DNA of 64,000 nt from Nocardioides sp. Kera G14 (GCF_020715565.1 NZ_CP085839.1:558001-622000), one strand, 5' to 3'; counted from the stretch's first letter, positions 37,301 to 46,427 are shown. The notes: generated from the letters alone by a model not told the origin. Program-made: numbers and translations.

Positions 37301-38250
37301 TCCTCGCCGACGACACCCTGATCGGTGGTTACGAGCTCGGCGGCGGCTGGATCCGCGTCGAGCGGGTCAAGATCGGCAAGCGTGCCTTCGTCGGCAACTC
37401 CGGCATGGCGGCGCCGGGCCGCAAGGTGCCCAAGGCCTCGCTCGTCGCGGTCCTCTCGGCGGCGCCCAACCGCAAGCACGTCACCAAGGGCGTCAGCTAC
37501 CTCGGCAGTCCGCCGGCCCCCCTGCGCCGCACCGCGGAGGAGCAGCCCTCAGAACGCACCTACCGGCCCACCACGGTGCTGCGCACCGCACGGGCGGTGA
37601 TCGAGCTCTGCCGGCTCATCCCCGCGGTGATCGGCATCGCCCTCTACGGCGTCGTCGTGATCGACCTGCTGCAGCTCTGGTCCTCGACGCACTGGTGGGT
37701 CGCCGTACTCCTGGCCGGACCGACGCTGTGGCTCGCCGGCATCGTCGGTGCCCTGATCGCCGTCGCCGCCAAGTGGGCGCTGGTCGGCCGACTCAAGCCC
37801 GGCGGCCACCCCCTGTGGAGCTCCTTCGTGTGGCGCAACGAGCTCGCCGACACCTTCATCGAGGTCGTCGCAGCACCGTGGTTCGCCAACCACGTCACGG
37901 GTTCGCCGCTGCTCACCACGTGGTTCCGCGCCCTCGGCGCCCACATCGGCAAGGGCGTCTGGTGTGAGTCCTACTGGCTCCCCGAGACCGACCTCGTCAC
38001 CCTCGGCGACGGCGCAACCGTCAACGCCGGCACCGTCGTGCAGACCCACCTCTTCCACGACCGCCTTCTCGCCCTGGACACCGTGACCCTCAAGCGCGGT
38101 GCGACGCTCGGCCCCAACAGCGTGATCCTTCCCGCAGCCACCCTCGGGCGGCACGCGACCGTCGGTCCGGTCTCGCTCGTCATGCGTGGGGAGTCAGTGC
38201 CGGACAAGACCGCGTGGATCGGGAACCCCATCGGTCCGTGGGCCCTGTGA
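34396..38250 (+). CDS. Pls/PosA-type membrane NRPS (amino-acid homopolymer synthetase)
   Basis: Encodes 1284 residues; an ATG at 34408 is an alternative start. The adenylation domain (about 20-500) has IFTSGSTGKPKG and YRSGDM. The pocket read from FDASCEE, STVPTL, LLITGGEA and NTYGPTEATVV gives D-A-E-S-I-G-T-V-V-K, close to lysine/ornithine codes, with Glu at the third position for a basic side chain. The thiolation motif FFDLGGGSLTAAQL has Ser about 535. The second half has about six membrane helices interleaved with three soluble condensation-like segments carrying hexapeptide-type repeats (for example IGARSMLLPGSRIGAGAEIAPGS). This is the layout of epsilon-poly-lysine synthetase relatives, which polymerise a basic amino acid at the membrane without a thioesterase. 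The product is predicted, not shown. Confidence 0.9.
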   Translation: MLGRMLPESPLLRSALAPVPRTLVEIFRETAAQAADEPALEAGNGVLTYAELEEAADELAAELAALGIGRGDKVGVRINSGTLELYVAILGILVAGAAYVPVDADDPDERAKLVFGEADVAAVIGNELVVDVRRQRDQREAEGPTPEDDCWVIFTSGSTGKPKGVAVTHRNGAAFVDAESRMFLQEAPIGVGDRVMAGLSVAFDASCEEIWLAWRYGACLVPAPRALVRSGVDVGPWLIANRITIVSTVPTLVALWPPESLVKVRLLITGGEAMPPELATRLQAPGREVWNTYGPTEATVVACGALVTGEGPIRIGLPLDGWDLEVVDPATGVPVADGQPGELIIGGVGLARYLDPVKDADKYAPMPTLGWERAYRSGDMVIRDPEGLLFGGRADDQIKLGGRRIELGEIDNALLNLDGVKGAAAAIRTTAAGNQLLVGYLAVDATFDQAASLARLRDEMPAALVPRLAILDDLPTRTSGKVDRDALPWPLPRAAGETDAGLEGTQTWLAELWLEILGAEVTAPTDDFFDLGGGSLTAAQLVSKLRERFPEVAMGDVYEQPTIGRLGEYLDQLTEAGPALDREVPAVPLKTRAAQVAATIGLRCLAAPRWMTWIALASTLAHHAWSDAFPELAWPVLVVAALLFLTPPGRMLTAVAVVRGVLAGVDPGDYPRGGKVHLRLWFAEHAVDELAAANLSGAPLMTWYARLLGCSVGKDVDLHSLPPVTGFLTLGSGASIEPEVDLSGHWIDGDTVHVGRIKVGAGARIGARSMLLPGSRIGAGAEIAPGSAVFGSVPEGEWWSGSPAVRGADQARGPWREREPRSRLWVAAYAVSALGLAALPLLAVLWATRMVLWAAGRPTDVDDTWRLLLWAPLGLVVGYVSLALFILLVVRTAGLWIRPGVHPVRSFVGLGVWTTIRVLDDARTWLFPLYASSLTPVWLRLLGARIGKDVEASTVLMIPSLTQVNDLAFLADDTLIGGYELGGGWIRVERVKIGKRAFVGNSGMAAPGRKVPKASLVAVLSAAPNRKHVTKGVSYLGSPPAPLRRTAEEQPSERTYRPTTVLRTARAVIELCRLIPAVIGIALYGVVVIDLLQLWSSTHWWVAVLLAGPTLWLAGIVGALIAVAAKWALVGRLKPGGHPLWSSFVWRNELADTFIEVVAAPWFANHVTGSPLLTTWFRALGAHIGKGVWCESYWLPETDLVTLGDGATVNAGTVVQTHLFHDRLLALDTVTLKRGATLGPNSVILPAATLGRHATVGPVSLVMRGESVPDKTAWIGNPIGPWAL

Positions 38251-38273
38251 CCGCCCCACTAGGCTCGCCGGCA

Positions 38274-39575
38274 ATGCCTCTCCCGACCGCTGACCCCTAC
38301 CTGCCCGGCCACGGCGACAGGTCGTGGAGCGCGCGCCACTACGACCTCTCCCTCGACTACACGGTCGACGAGAACAGGCTGCGGGGCGAGGCGAGGATCA
38401 CCGGCGTCGCCCTCTCCGACACCAGCAGGATCGTCGTCGACCTCGCCGGTCTCGCGGTCGCCAAACTGACGATGGACGGCAAACAGCCCAAGTGGGCCGC
38501 GCGCGGGGACCGCCTGGTCATCACCCCTCGCAGCCCGCTCACGGAGGGTGCGGAGTTCACCCTCGTCCTCAAGTACGCCGGCGTCCCGCGGCCCACGATC
38601 GCCACGCACCACGGCGATGCAGGCTGGGAGGAGCTCACCGACGGTGTGATCGTCGCCGGCCAGCCGCACGGTGCCCCCACGTGGTTCCCCTGCAACGACC
38701 GGATGGACGACAAGGCCGCCTACCGGATCGAGGTGACGACCCAGCCCGGCTACACCGTCGTAGCCAACGGCGACCTGACTGCTCGGATCCGGCGGGGGAG
38801 CGGCGAGACCTGGGTCTACGAGCAGGACGAGCCGATGTCGCCGTACCTCGCAACGGTGCAGATCGGGCGCTACGAGCTGACCGCGCTCGACCCCGGTGAG
38901 GCCGGTGTGCCGATCACCATCGCCGCGGTACCCGGCGCCGACTGGCGTCCGGCCTTCGGGCACCAGCCGCAGATCATGGCCGCCTTCAGCCGCCTCTTCG
39001 GGCCCTACCCCTTCCCGACGTACACCGTCGTCATCACCGACGACGAGCTCGAGATCCCGTTGGAGTCACAGAGCCTGTCGACGTTCGGCCGCAACTTCCT
39101 CAACGCCGACTGGCGGCTCAACCGCCTCGTCGCGCACGAGCTCGCCCACCAGTGGTTCGGTAACACGGTCACGGCCGCGTCCATGCAGGACATCTGGCTG
39201 CACGAGGGTTTCGCCTGTTACGCCGAGTGGCTCTGGTCCGAGGAGGCCGGTCGCGAGACCGCACAGGCCTGGGCGGAGCGCCACCACCAGAAGCTGAGCC
39301 AGCTCCCGCAGGACCTGGTCCTCGGAGACCCCGGACCGGCGGACATGTTCGACGACCGGGTCTACAAGCGTGGCGCCCTCCTGCTCCACGCCCTGCGTGA
39401 GCGCATAGGCGACGACGTCTTCTTCGAGCTCCTGCGTGCCTGGGTACGCCGACACCGCGGCTCCTGCGTCACGACGGCGGACTTCGTCGCCCTGGCCGAG
39501 GAGCTCTCGGGGACGTCGCTGGGCACGCTCTTCGAGACCTGGCTTCAGGAGCGTTCGCTGCCCGGTCTACGGTAG
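38274..39575 (+). CDS. M1-family zinc metallopeptidase (aminopeptidase N-like)
   Basis: Encodes 433 residues from ATG 38274; a GTG at 38247 overlapping the previous stop would add nine residues. The zinc site HELAHQWFGN followed by E in WLHEGFACYAEW is the M1 signature (HExxH-x18-E), and SLSTFGRNFL lies in the exopeptidase region. The length is that of the short actinobacterial M1 form. It is directly downstream of the polymer synthetase. A zinc aminopeptidase that degrades epsilon-poly-lysine is known from producer Streptomyces, so a role in trimming the product is plausible but inferred. Confidence 0.92.
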   Translation: MPLPTADPYLPGHGDRSWSARHYDLSLDYTVDENRLRGEARITGVALSDTSRIVVDLAGLAVAKLTMDGKQPKWAARGDRLVITPRSPLTEGAEFTLVLKYAGVPRPTIATHHGDAGWEELTDGVIVAGQPHGAPTWFPCNDRMDDKAAYRIEVTTQPGYTVVANGDLTARIRRGSGETWVYEQDEPMSPYLATVQIGRYELTALDPGEAGVPITIAAVPGADWRPAFGHQPQIMAAFSRLFGPYPFPTYTVVITDDELEIPLESQSLSTFGRNFLNADWRLNRLVAHELAHQWFGNTVTAASMQDIWLHEGFACYAEWLWSEEAGRETAQAWAERHHQKLSQLPQDLVLGDPGPADMFDDRVYKRGALLLHALRERIGDDVFFELLRAWVRRHRGSCVTTADFVALAEELSGTSLGTLFETWLQERSLPGLR

Positions 39576-39580
39576 GACCC

Positions 39581-40870
39581 GTGACTGAATCTCTGACCGT
39601 TCGCGACAACCGCACGGGCACGGAGTACGAGGTCCCGATCACGGACGGCACCATCCGCGCCGCCGACATCGGGAAGATCAAGGCATCCGAAGACACGCCG
39701 GGCCTTGCCGTCTACGACCCCGGCTTCGTCAACACCGCCTCGTGCCGTTCGTCCATCACCTACATCGACGGTGACAAGGGCATCCTGGAGTACCGCGGCT
39801 ACCCGATCGAGCAGCTGGCCGAGAAGTCCAGCTTCCTCGAGGTCGCGTACCTCCTCATCCACGGCGACCTGCCCACCAAGGAGCAGTACGAGGCCTGGGT
39901 CCACCACATCACGTACCACACGTTCGTCCATGAGAACGTGAAGGACTTCATGCAGGGATTCCGTTACGACGCGCACCCCATGGGCATGCTCATGGCCTCC
40001 GTCGGCGCCCTCTCGACGTTCTACCCCGAGTCGCGCAACATCTCCGACGCCGATAACCGCAACATCCAGATCATCCGGATGATCGCGAAGATGCCGACGC
40101 TCGGTGCCTGGTCGTTCCGTCACGCGCAGGGCAAGCCCTACGTCTACCCGGACAACAGCCTCGACTACTCGGGCAACTTCCTCTCCATGCTCTTCAAGAT
40201 GAGCGAGACGCAGTACGAGCCGGACCCGCGCCTGGTCAAGGCGCTCGACACGCTCCTGATCCTTCACGCCGACCACGAGCAGAACGCGTCCACCAACGCC
40301 GTCCGCTCCGTCGGCTCCACGCAGGTCGACCCCTACTCGGCGGTCTCCGCCGGTGTGGCGGCCCTCTTCGGCCCGCTGCACGGCGGCGCGAACGAGGCCG
40401 TGCTGCGGATGCTCAAGCGGATCGGCACCGTCGACAACATCCCCTCCTTCATCGAAGGCGTGAAGAACGGCGACGAGCGCCTGATGGGCTTCGGCCACCG
40501 GGTCTACAAGAACTACGACCCGCGCGCCAAGCTGATCAAGAAGGCCGCCGAGGACGTCTTCGAGGTCACGGGCACCAATCCGCTCCTCGACATCGCCGTC
40601 GAGCTCGAGCGGATCGCGCTGTCGGACGAGTACTTCGTCAAGCGCAAGCTCTACCCGAACGTCGACTTCTACTCCGGCCTCATCTACGAGGCGCTCCAGT
40701 TCCCGCCGGAGTTCTTCACCGTCCTCTTCGCCATCGGCCGTACGCCGGGCTGGCTGGCGCAGTGGCTGGAGCTGACGCAGGACAAGGAGCAGAAGATCGC
40801 CCGCCCGAAGCAGATCTATACCGGCGAGCGCGGCCTGACCTTCACCCCCGCCGAGGAGCGCTGGGCCTGA
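39581..40870 (+). CDS. gltA: Citrate synthase (type II)
   Basis: Encodes 429 residues from GTG 39581, five bases after the peptidase stop. Active-site motifs are GPLHGGANEAVLRM (His), MGFGHRVYKNYDPR (His) and NVDFYSGLIY (Asp). The N-terminal beta-rich extension (TVRDNRTGTEYEVPITDGTI) marks the longer hexameric type. It condenses acetyl-CoA with oxaloacetate to enter the TCA cycle. Its placement just before rplM is unusual. Confidence 0.97.
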   Translation: MTESLTVRDNRTGTEYEVPITDGTIRAADIGKIKASEDTPGLAVYDPGFVNTASCRSSITYIDGDKGILEYRGYPIEQLAEKSSFLEVAYLLIHGDLPTKEQYEAWVHHITYHTFVHENVKDFMQGFRYDAHPMGMLMASVGALSTFYPESRNISDADNRNIQIIRMIAKMPTLGAWSFRHAQGKPYVYPDNSLDYSGNFLSMLFKMSETQYEPDPRLVKALDTLLILHADHEQNASTNAVRSVGSTQVDPYSAVSAGVAALFGPLHGGANEAVLRMLKRIGTVDNIPSFIEGVKNGDERLMGFGHRVYKNYDPRAKLIKKAAEDVFEVTGTNPLLDIAVELERIALSDEYFVKRKLYPNVDFYSGLIYEALQFPPEFFTVLFAIGRTPGWLAQWLELTQDKEQKIARPKQIYTGERGLTFTPAEERWA

Positions 40871-40880
40871 GCCACACTGC

Positions 40881-40932
40881 GGGGCCGTCGTACGCCGTTT
40901 TGACCGGTGTACGACGGCCCCGTAGCCTTTTT
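40881..40932 (+). terminator. gltA terminator overlapping the rplM promoter
   Basis: GGGGCCGTCGTAC (40881-40893) pairs with GTACGACGGCCCC (40909-40921), and CTTTTT follows at 40927-40932. The T-run is a few bases away from the stem. The loop contains a -35-like TTGACC, so the same DNA serves as a stop for gltA and the promoter for rplM. Confidence 0.75.
40900..40928 (+). promoter_or_regulatory. Promoter of rplM-rpsI
   Basis: TTGACC (40900-40905), a 17-base spacer and TAGCCT (40923-40928) form the best housekeeping-type promoter in the window. Transcription should start near 40935. The spacer is the right arm of the gltA terminator stem. Confidence 0.7.
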
Positions 40933-40935
40933 CAG

Positions 40936-41058
40936 TCGTGACCCCTGCCGCCTGGTTCGCCAGGTAGCTCCGGGGAGGTGTCGAGCCCGCTCGTACGCCC
41001 CGGACTGTTGTTCGTCAGAGGCCACGGTATTTCATTCCAACGAACTAGTGAGGCACCC
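40936..41058 (+). promoter_or_regulatory. Structured leader upstream of rplM
   Basis: The predicted leader of about 120 bases contains a CCTGG-TTCG-CCAGG hairpin (40951-40964) and a second stem TCCGGGG / CCCCGGA (40969-40975 with 40998-41004). Such leaders can mediate autoregulation by L13 or S9. No match to a known leader class is claimed. Confidence 0.4.
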
Positions 41059-41502
41059 GTGGGCACCTACGCTCCGAAGCCCGGCGACATCGAGCGCGCC
41101 TGGCACGTGATCGACGCGACTGACGTCCGTCTCGGCCGCCTGTCCGTGCAGGTCGCGAACCTGCTGCGCGGCAAGCACAAGCCGATTTTCGCACCCAACG
41201 CTGACACCGGCGACTTCGTCATCGTCATCAACGCCGAGAAGGTCTCCCTCTCCGGCACCAAGCGCACCACCAAGCTCGCGTACCGCCACTCGGGTTACCC
41301 GGGCGGTCTCACCGCGACCCCGATCGGCGAGATCCTCGACAAGGACGCTCGCAAGGCGATCGAGAAGGCCGTCTGGGGCATGCTGCCGAAGAACAAGCTC
41401 GGCCGCCAGATGATCACGAAGCTGAAGGTCTACTCCGGCCCGACGCACCCGCACACCGCTCAGAAGGCTGTGCCCTTCGAGATCACCCAGATCGCTCAGT
41501 GA
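41059..41502 (+). CDS. rplM: 50S ribosomal protein L13
   Basis: Encodes 147 residues, the normal L13 length, from GTG 41059. The frame is open 27 codons further up, but those residues are not L13-like. Motifs are [39 protein letters not shown] and the C-terminus [12 protein letters not shown]13 is an early large-subunit assembly protein and is always paired with S9. Confidence 0.97.
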   Translation: MGTYAPKPGDIERAWHVIDATDVRLGRLSVQVANLLRGKHKPIFAPNADTGDFVIVINAEKVSLSGTKRTTKLAYRHSGYPGGLTATPIGEILDKDARKAIEKAVWGMLPKNKLGRQMITKLKVYSGPTHPHTAQKAVPFEITQIAQ

Positions 41503-41516
41503 CGGAGACATTGGAC

Positions 41517-42038
41517 ATGACTGAGAACTTCAACGCCGCCGCCGACAACATCGATTCGGCCGAGGACTCCTACGAGACCGACGAGCAGGGCCTGGCCTAC
41601 ACCAGCGAGTCCGCCGGCTCCATCGACACCCCCAGCCGTCCGGCCACCGTCGCCCCCGGCGCGGCCACCGGTCGCCGCAAGGAGGCTGTCGCCCGCGTCC
41701 GCATCGTCCCCGGCACCGGCCAGTGGACGATCAACGGCCGCTCCTTCGAGGACTACTTCCCCAACGCCCTGCACCGTCAGGTCGCGGCCGAGCCGTTCAC
41801 GGCTCTCGGCCTCGAGGGTCGCTTCGACGTGATCGCCCGTATCCACGGTGGCGGCATCACCGGTCAGGCCGGCGCCCTGCGCCTCGGTGTGGCCCGCTCG
41901 CTCAACGGCGTGGACGTGGAGGGCTACCGCCCGACGCTCAAGAAGGCCGGCCTGCTCACCCGCGACGCTCGCGTCGTGGAGCGCAAGAAGGCCGGTCTCA
42001 AGAAGGCCCGCAAGGCCTCGCAGTTCTCGAAGCGCTGA
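41517..42038 (+). CDS. rpsI: 30S ribosomal protein S9 with acidic N-terminal extension
   Basis: Encodes 173 residues from ATG 41517, chosen because a GGAG ribosome site lies nine bases upstream; a GTG at 41499 overlapping the rplM stop is possible. Residues 1-48 are an acidic extension (Asp/Glu/Ser-rich). The S9 core begins at [16 protein letters not shown] and ends with the conserved basic tail [11 protein letters not shown], which reaches the P-site tRNA. Confidence 0.97.
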   Translation: MTENFNAAADNIDSAEDSYETDEQGLAYTSESAGSIDTPSRPATVAPGAATGRRKEAVARVRIVPGTGQWTINGRSFEDYFPNALHRQVAAEPFTALGLEGRFDVIARIHGGGITGQAGALRLGVARSLNGVDVEGYRPTLKKAGLLTRDARVVERKKAGLKKARKASQFSKR

Positions 42039-42056
42039 TCCCAGCAGCTTCGTAGG

Positions 42057-43400
42057 ATGCGCCTCTTCGGCACGGACGGGGTCCGGGGCCTGGCGAACGG
42101 TGAGACCCTCACCGCTTCGCTGGCCCTGGACCTCGCTGTTTCTGCAGCACAGGTCCTGGCCTCGGCGGGTCAGTTCGAGGGGCACCGCCCCAAGGCCGTC
42201 ATCGGTCGTGACCCGCGGATCTCGGGGCAGTTCCTCGAGGCGGCGGTCGCTTCCGGTCTCGCCTCAGCCGGGGTCGACGTACTGGACCTCGGGGTGGTTC
42301 CCACGCCCGCCATCGCCTACCTGACCGGGTTCCTCAAGGCGGACCTCGGCGTGGTCATCACCGCCTCGCACAACCCCATGCCCGACAACGGCATCAAGTT
42401 CCTCGCCGAGGGTGGCGTCAAGCTCGACGACGCCCTCGAGGACGCGATCGAGGCCCGTCTCGGCCAGCCGTGGACCCACCCCACCGGCGCCGACGTCGGC
42501 CGGATCGGCTTCTACCACGGCGGCATCGACGACTACGTGGACCACCTGGTGGCCACCCTCCCCGCGACGCTCGAGGGCCTCACCATCGTGCTCGACTGCG
42601 CCCACGGCGCCGCGCACGAATCCGCACCGCTCGCCTTCGAGCGCGCCGGCGCGACCGTGATCCCGATCAACGACCAGCCCGACGGCCTCAACATCAACGA
42701 CGGTGTCGGTTCGACCCACCTCGACTCGCTGTGCAAGGCCGTGGTCGAGCACGGCGCTGACGCGGGCTTCGCCTTCGACGGCGATGCCGACCGCTGTCTC
42801 GCGGTCGACGCGACGGGGCAGTGCGTCGACGGCGACCAGATCATGGGCATGCTCGCCCTTGCGATGCAGGCCTCCGGCCGCCTTGTCGAGGACACCCTCG
42901 TGGCCACGGTGATGAGCAACATCGGCCTCCACCAGGCGATGAAGGCCGCCGGCATCACGCTCCGCACCACCGCCGTCGGAGACCGCTACGTGCTCGAGGA
43001 CATGAAGGCCGGTGGCTACTCCCTCGGCGGCGAGCAGTCCGGCCACGTGATCATGAGCGAGCATGCCACCACCGGTGACGGCACCCTGACCGCGCTGCAC
43101 GTCGCCGCGTGGATGGGCGCCACCGGCTCGGGACTGGCTGAGCTGGCCGCTGTCGTGACGCGCTCCCCGCAGGTGCTGATCAACGTCCCCGGCGTCGACA
43201 AGAACCGCTGCGACGACGAGCAGCTGCTCGCCGCCGTACGGCATGCGGAGGAGATCCTCGGTGACAGCGGCCGGGTGCTGTTGCGGCCCTCAGGGACCGA
43301 GCCTCTGGTCCGCGTGATGGTCGAGGGGCCGACGGAGGCCCAGGCCACCGAGCTCGCCGAGCGCCTGGCCGGCATCGTCAAGGAGCGCCTCGCGTTGTGA
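42057..43400 (+). CDS. glmM: Phosphoglucosamine mutase
   Basis: Encodes 447 residues starting [14 protein letters not shown]. The phosphoserine loop is [14 protein letters not shown], the metal loop is [14 protein letters not shown], the sugar loop is GGEQSGHVI and the phosphate loop is [13 protein letters not shown]. It converts glucosamine-6-phosphate to glucosamine-1-phosphate for peptidoglycan precursors, the step after GlmS, which is encoded at 44422. Confidence 0.98.
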   Translation: MRLFGTDGVRGLANGETLTASLALDLAVSAAQVLASAGQFEGHRPKAVIGRDPRISGQFLEAAVASGLASAGVDVLDLGVVPTPAIAYLTGFLKADLGVVITASHNPMPDNGIKFLAEGGVKLDDALEDAIEARLGQPWTHPTGADVGRIGFYHGGIDDYVDHLVATLPATLEGLTIVLDCAHGAAHESAPLAFERAGATVIPINDQPDGLNINDGVGSTHLDSLCKAVVEHGADAGFAFDGDADRCLAVDATGQCVDGDQIMGMLALAMQASGRLVEDTLVATVMSNIGLHQAMKAAGITLRTTAVGDRYVLEDMKAGGYSLGGEQSGHVIMSEHATTGDGTLTALHVAAWMGATGSGLAELAAVVTRSPQVLINVPGVDKNRCDDEQLLAAVRHAEEILGDSGRVLLRPSGTEPLVRVMVEGPTEAQATELAERLAGIVKERLAL

Positions 43401-43439
43401 GCGTCTGGTGCACCCCCAGGTGCACCGGTGGCTCACAAC
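43394..43439. terminator. Bidirectional terminator between glmM and coaA
   Basis: An outer stem GTTGTGAGC (43394-43402) / GCTCACAAC (43431-43439) and an inner stem GGTGCAC (43407-43413) / GTGCACC (43420-43426) form a long two-part hairpin. It includes the glmM stop codon and ends 3 bases before the coaA stop, so it serves both convergent genes. Confidence 0.8.
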
Positions 43440-43442
43440 GTC

Positions 43443-44396
43443 TCAGAGCTTCCGGACCCGGACGTACCGCACCGAGTGGTCGGCGTCCTTGCGCAGGACC
43501 AGGTTCGCCCGGGAGCGGGTCGGCAGCACGTTGTCCTCGAGGTTGGGGCCGTTGATGCTGTCCCAGATCCGGCCGGCCTCGGCGATCGCCTCGTCACGGG
43601 TGAGGGCGGCGTACTTGCGGAAGTAGGAGCTCGGGTCGCGGAAGGCGGTCTCACGCAGGCGCAGGAAGCGCGTCACGTACCACTCCTTGATGTCGCGGGT
43701 CGCGGCGTCGACGTAGATCGCGAAGTCGAAGAAGTCCGAGACCGCCAGCCCCGTCCGGCCGTCCTCCCGGGTCCGCGCCGGCTGCAGGACGTTGAGCCCC
43801 TCGACGATCACGATGTCGGGCCGCTTCACCACGACGGTCTCGTCCGGCACGACGTCGTAGACGAGGTGGGAGTACGTCGGCGCCAGCACCTCGTCGCGCC
43901 CGGACTTGATGTCCACCACGAATCTGAGCAGCGCGCGCCGGTCATAGGACTCCGGGAAACCCTTGCGCTGCATCAGGCCACGGCGCTCGAGCTCGGCGTT
44001 GGGGTAGAGGAATCCGTCGGTCGTCACCAGCGCGACGTTCGGGTGCTCGGGCCAGTGCGCGAGCAGTTGCTGGAGCACGCGCGAGACCGTCGACTTGCCG
44101 ACGGCCACGGAGCCGGCCACCCCGATGACGAACGGCGTGCGCGGCGGGATCTGGCCGTGGAGGAACTCCTCCTGCTCGCGGTGGAGCTTTCCCGCGGCTG
44201 ACACGTAGAGGGAGAGAAGTCGCGAGAGCGGCAGGTAGACCTGGGCGACCTCGTCGAGGTCGATGTGGTCCGAGAGGCCGCGCAGCCGCTCGATCTCCTC
44301 GGCGGAGAGCGGCAGCGGCGTCTCGGGCGCCAGCTCGGCCCACGCCTCCCTGCTCAGCTCGACCCACGGGGACGACTCGGCGTGGGGGAGCGTCAT
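43443..44396 (-). CDS. coaA: Type I pantothenate kinase
   Basis: Encodes 317 residues from ATG 44396, the family length; the open frame extends 32 codons further but into the glmS gene. The P-loop [12 protein letters not shown] and the motifs [25 protein letters not shown] and [12 protein letters not shown] are diagnostic. It phosphorylates pantothenate in the first step of CoA synthesis. It is divergent from glmS with only 25 bases between start codons. Confidence 0.97.
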   Translation of the reverse strand: MTLPHAESSPWVELSREAWAELAPETPLPLSAEEIERLRGLSDHIDLDEVAQVYLPLSRLLSLYVSAAGKLHREQEEFLHGQIPPRTPFVIGVAGSVAVGKSTVSRVLQQLLAHWPEHPNVALVTTDGFLYPNAELERRGLMQRKGFPESYDRRALLRFVVDIKSGRDEVLAPTYSHLVYDVVPDETVVVKRPDIVIVEGLNVLQPARTREDGRTGLAVSDFFDFAIYVDAATRDIKEWYVTRFLRLRETAFRDPSSYFRKYAALTRDEAIAEAGRIWDSINGPNLEDNVLPTRSRANLVLRKDADHSVRYVRVRKL

Positions 44397-44408
44397 GGAA
44401 GAAGATCG

Positions 44409-44414
44409 TAGACT
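44409..44414 (+). promoter_or_regulatory. -10 element of glmS, leaderless start
   Basis: TAGACT lies 7 bases before the glmS ATG, so transcription would begin at the start codon itself. No ribosome site precedes glmS. A clear -35 is not visible. Confidence 0.5.
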
Positions 44415-44421
44415 TCCGCCT

Positions 44422-46272
44422 ATGTGCGGAATCGTCGGGTACGTCGGGGACCAGCCTGCCGAGGGCGTGATCATCGAAGGCCTGCGCCGCATGGACTACC
44501 GCGGATACGACTCCGCGGGCATCGCCGTGCTCGTCCCCGGCGAGAGCTCGCTCGAGCTCCGCAAGAAGGCCGGCAAGCTCGCCAACCTCGACAAGATCCT
44601 CGCCGAGGAGCCGCTCCCGGCGGCCACGACCGGCATCGGTCACACCCGCTGGGCCACCCACGGTGGCCCCACCGACGCCAACGCCCACCCGCACCTGGGC
44701 GAGGAGCGCCGCGTCGCGGTCGTGCACAACGGCATCATCGAGAACTTCGCCGAGCTTCGCGCGGAGCTCGAATCAGCAGGTCACCACTTGCACTCGGAGA
44801 CCGACACCGAGATCGCGGCACACCTGCTCGAGCTCGAAGTCGCCGGCGGCGTGGACCTGACCGCGGCGATGGAGCGGGTATGCAGTCGACTCGAGGGCGC
44901 CTTCACCTTCGTCGCCGTGGATGCCGCTGACCCCGAGCGGATCGTCGGCGCCCGCCGCAACTCGCCCTTGGTGGTGGGCCTGGGTGAGGGTGAGAACTTC
45001 CTCGGCTCCGATGTCGCCGCTTTCATCGAGCACACCCGCGAGGCGCTCGAGATCGACCAGGACAAGGTCGTCACCATCACGCGCTCCGGCGTCTCGGTCA
45101 CCAACTTCGACGGTACGCCGTCCGAGGGCCGTCGCTACCACGTCGACTGGGATCTCTCGGCGGCCCAGAAGGACGGCTTCGACTGGTTCATGCGCAAGGA
45201 GATCTTCGAGCAGCCGCGTGCGGTCGCCGATGCCCTCCTCGGACGCCGCGGCCTGGACGGCAAGCTGGCGCTCGACGAGATGCGGCTCTCGGACGACGAG
45301 CTCCGCGAGATCGACAAGATCATCATCATCGCGGCCGGCACCTCGTTCTACGCCGGCATGGTGGCGAAGTACGCCATCGAGCACTGGTGCCGGATCCCGG
45401 TCGAGGTCGAGCTCTCCTCGGAGTTCCGCTACCGCGATCCGATCGTCGACAACGGCACCCTCGTCGTCGCGATCTCGCAGTCGGGTGAGACCGCCGACAC
45501 CCTCCAGGCCATCCGGCACGCACGCATCCAGCGCTCCAAGGTGCTGGCGATCTGCAACACCAACGGCTCCACGATCCCGCGCGAGTCCGACGCGGTGATC
45601 TACACGCACGCCGGGCCGGAGATCGGTGTGGCCTCGACGAAGGGCTACGTCACCCAGCTCGTCGCCTGCTACCTGCTCGCGCTCTACCTCGCCCAGGTCA
45701 AGGGGACCCGCTTCGGAGACGAGATCACCCAGGTGGTCGCCCAGCTCGAGGGCATGCCCGCCGCGATCGAGCAGGTCCTCGGCCAGGCCGACGACATCTA
45801 CGCCTTGGCACGCGAGTACACCGAGGCGCCGACGTTCCTCTTCCTCGGTCGTCACGCGGGCTATCCCGTGGCGCTCGAGGGTGCACTGAAGCTCAAGGAG
45901 CTCGCCTACCGGCACGCTGAGGGCTTCGCCGCCGGGGAGCTCAAACACGGCCCGATCGCGCTCGTGGAGGACGGCCTGCCGGTGCTGTGCATCGTCCCGC
46001 CGCAGGGCCGCGACCAGCTGCACGACAAGATGCTCAGTGGCATCCAGGAGGTCCGTGCCCGCGGAGCCCGGACGATCGTGCTCGCCGAGGCCGGCGACGA
46101 GCGGGTCACGCCGTTCGCCGACGTACTCTTCCGGCTGCCCAAGGTGCCGGTGCTCCTGCAGCCGCTCGTCGCTGTCGTGCCGCTCCAGCTCTTCGCCTGC
46201 GAGCTGGCCACCGCGATGGGCCACGACGTGGACCAGCCGCGCAACCTCGCGAAGTCCGTCACGGTCGAATAG
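44422..46272 (+). CDS. glmS: Glutamine-fructose-6-phosphate aminotransferase (isomerizing)
   Basis: Encodes 616 residues starting [13 protein letters not shown], with the N-terminal nucleophile Cys exposed after Met removal. The glutaminase domain (about 1-225; [22 protein letters not shown]) is followed by two SIS domains ([42 protein letters not shown]) and the C-terminus NLAKSVTVE. It makes glucosamine-6-phosphate. The ATG follows a TAGACT element by 7 bases, so it is probably translated from a leaderless mRNA. Confidence 0.98.
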   Translation: MCGIVGYVGDQPAEGVIIEGLRRMDYRGYDSAGIAVLVPGESSLELRKKAGKLANLDKILAEEPLPAATTGIGHTRWATHGGPTDANAHPHLGEERRVAVVHNGIIENFAELRAELESAGHHLHSETDTEIAAHLLELEVAGGVDLTAAMERVCSRLEGAFTFVAVDAADPERIVGARRNSPLVVGLGEGENFLGSDVAAFIEHTREALEIDQDKVVTITRSGVSVTNFDGTPSEGRRYHVDWDLSAAQKDGFDWFMRKEIFEQPRAVADALLGRRGLDGKLALDEMRLSDDELREIDKIIIIAAGTSFYAGMVAKYAIEHWCRIPVEVELSSEFRYRDPIVDNGTLVVAISQSGETADTLQAIRHARIQRSKVLAICNTNGSTIPRESDAVIYTHAGPEIGVASTKGYVTQLVACYLLALYLAQVKGTRFGDEITQVVAQLEGMPAAIEQVLGQADDIYALAREYTEAPTFLFLGRHAGYPVALEGALKLKELAYRHAEGFAAGELKHGPIALVEDGLPVLCIVPPQGRDQLHDKMLSGIQEVRARGARTIVLAEAGDERVTPFADVLFRLPKVPVLLQPLVAVVPLQLFACELATAMGHDVDQPRNLAKSVTVE

Positions 46273-46286
46273 GGCCGCCGGACAGA

Positions 46287-46319
46287 ACAACGCCCCCGGG
46301 GTTCTCCCGGGGGCGTTGT
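46287..46319 (+). terminator. Terminator of glmS
   Basis: The stem ACAACGCCCCCGGG (46287-46300) pairs with CCCGGGGGCGTTGT (46306-46319) around a 5-base loop, 14 bases after the glmS stop. It is a strong GC stem without a T-run. Confidence 0.85.
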
Positions 46320-46378
46320 GGTGACCGCACCAGTCGATTGCATGGGGACGAGTTGTACTCGCTCAGTCGACGGTGATG

Positions 46379-46412
46379 CTGGGGGCCGGCGCTTCCTTGT
46401 GCCGGCCCCCAG
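46379..46412 (-). terminator. Terminator of the small secreted-protein gene
   Basis: CTGGGGGCCGGC (46379-46390) pairs with GCCGGCCCCCAG (46401-46412) around a 10-base loop. It lies 16 bases downstream of the minus-strand stop at 46428. Confidence 0.75.
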
Positions 46413-46427
46413 GCTGGGACAGGGGGG

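Noticed and set aside
46287..46412. Two nearby GC hairpins considered as a riboswitch, given that glmS is adjacent
   Set aside because: They lie downstream of glmS and of the minus-strand gene and have the form of simple terminators. The glmS ribozyme would be upstream, where only 25 bases exist.
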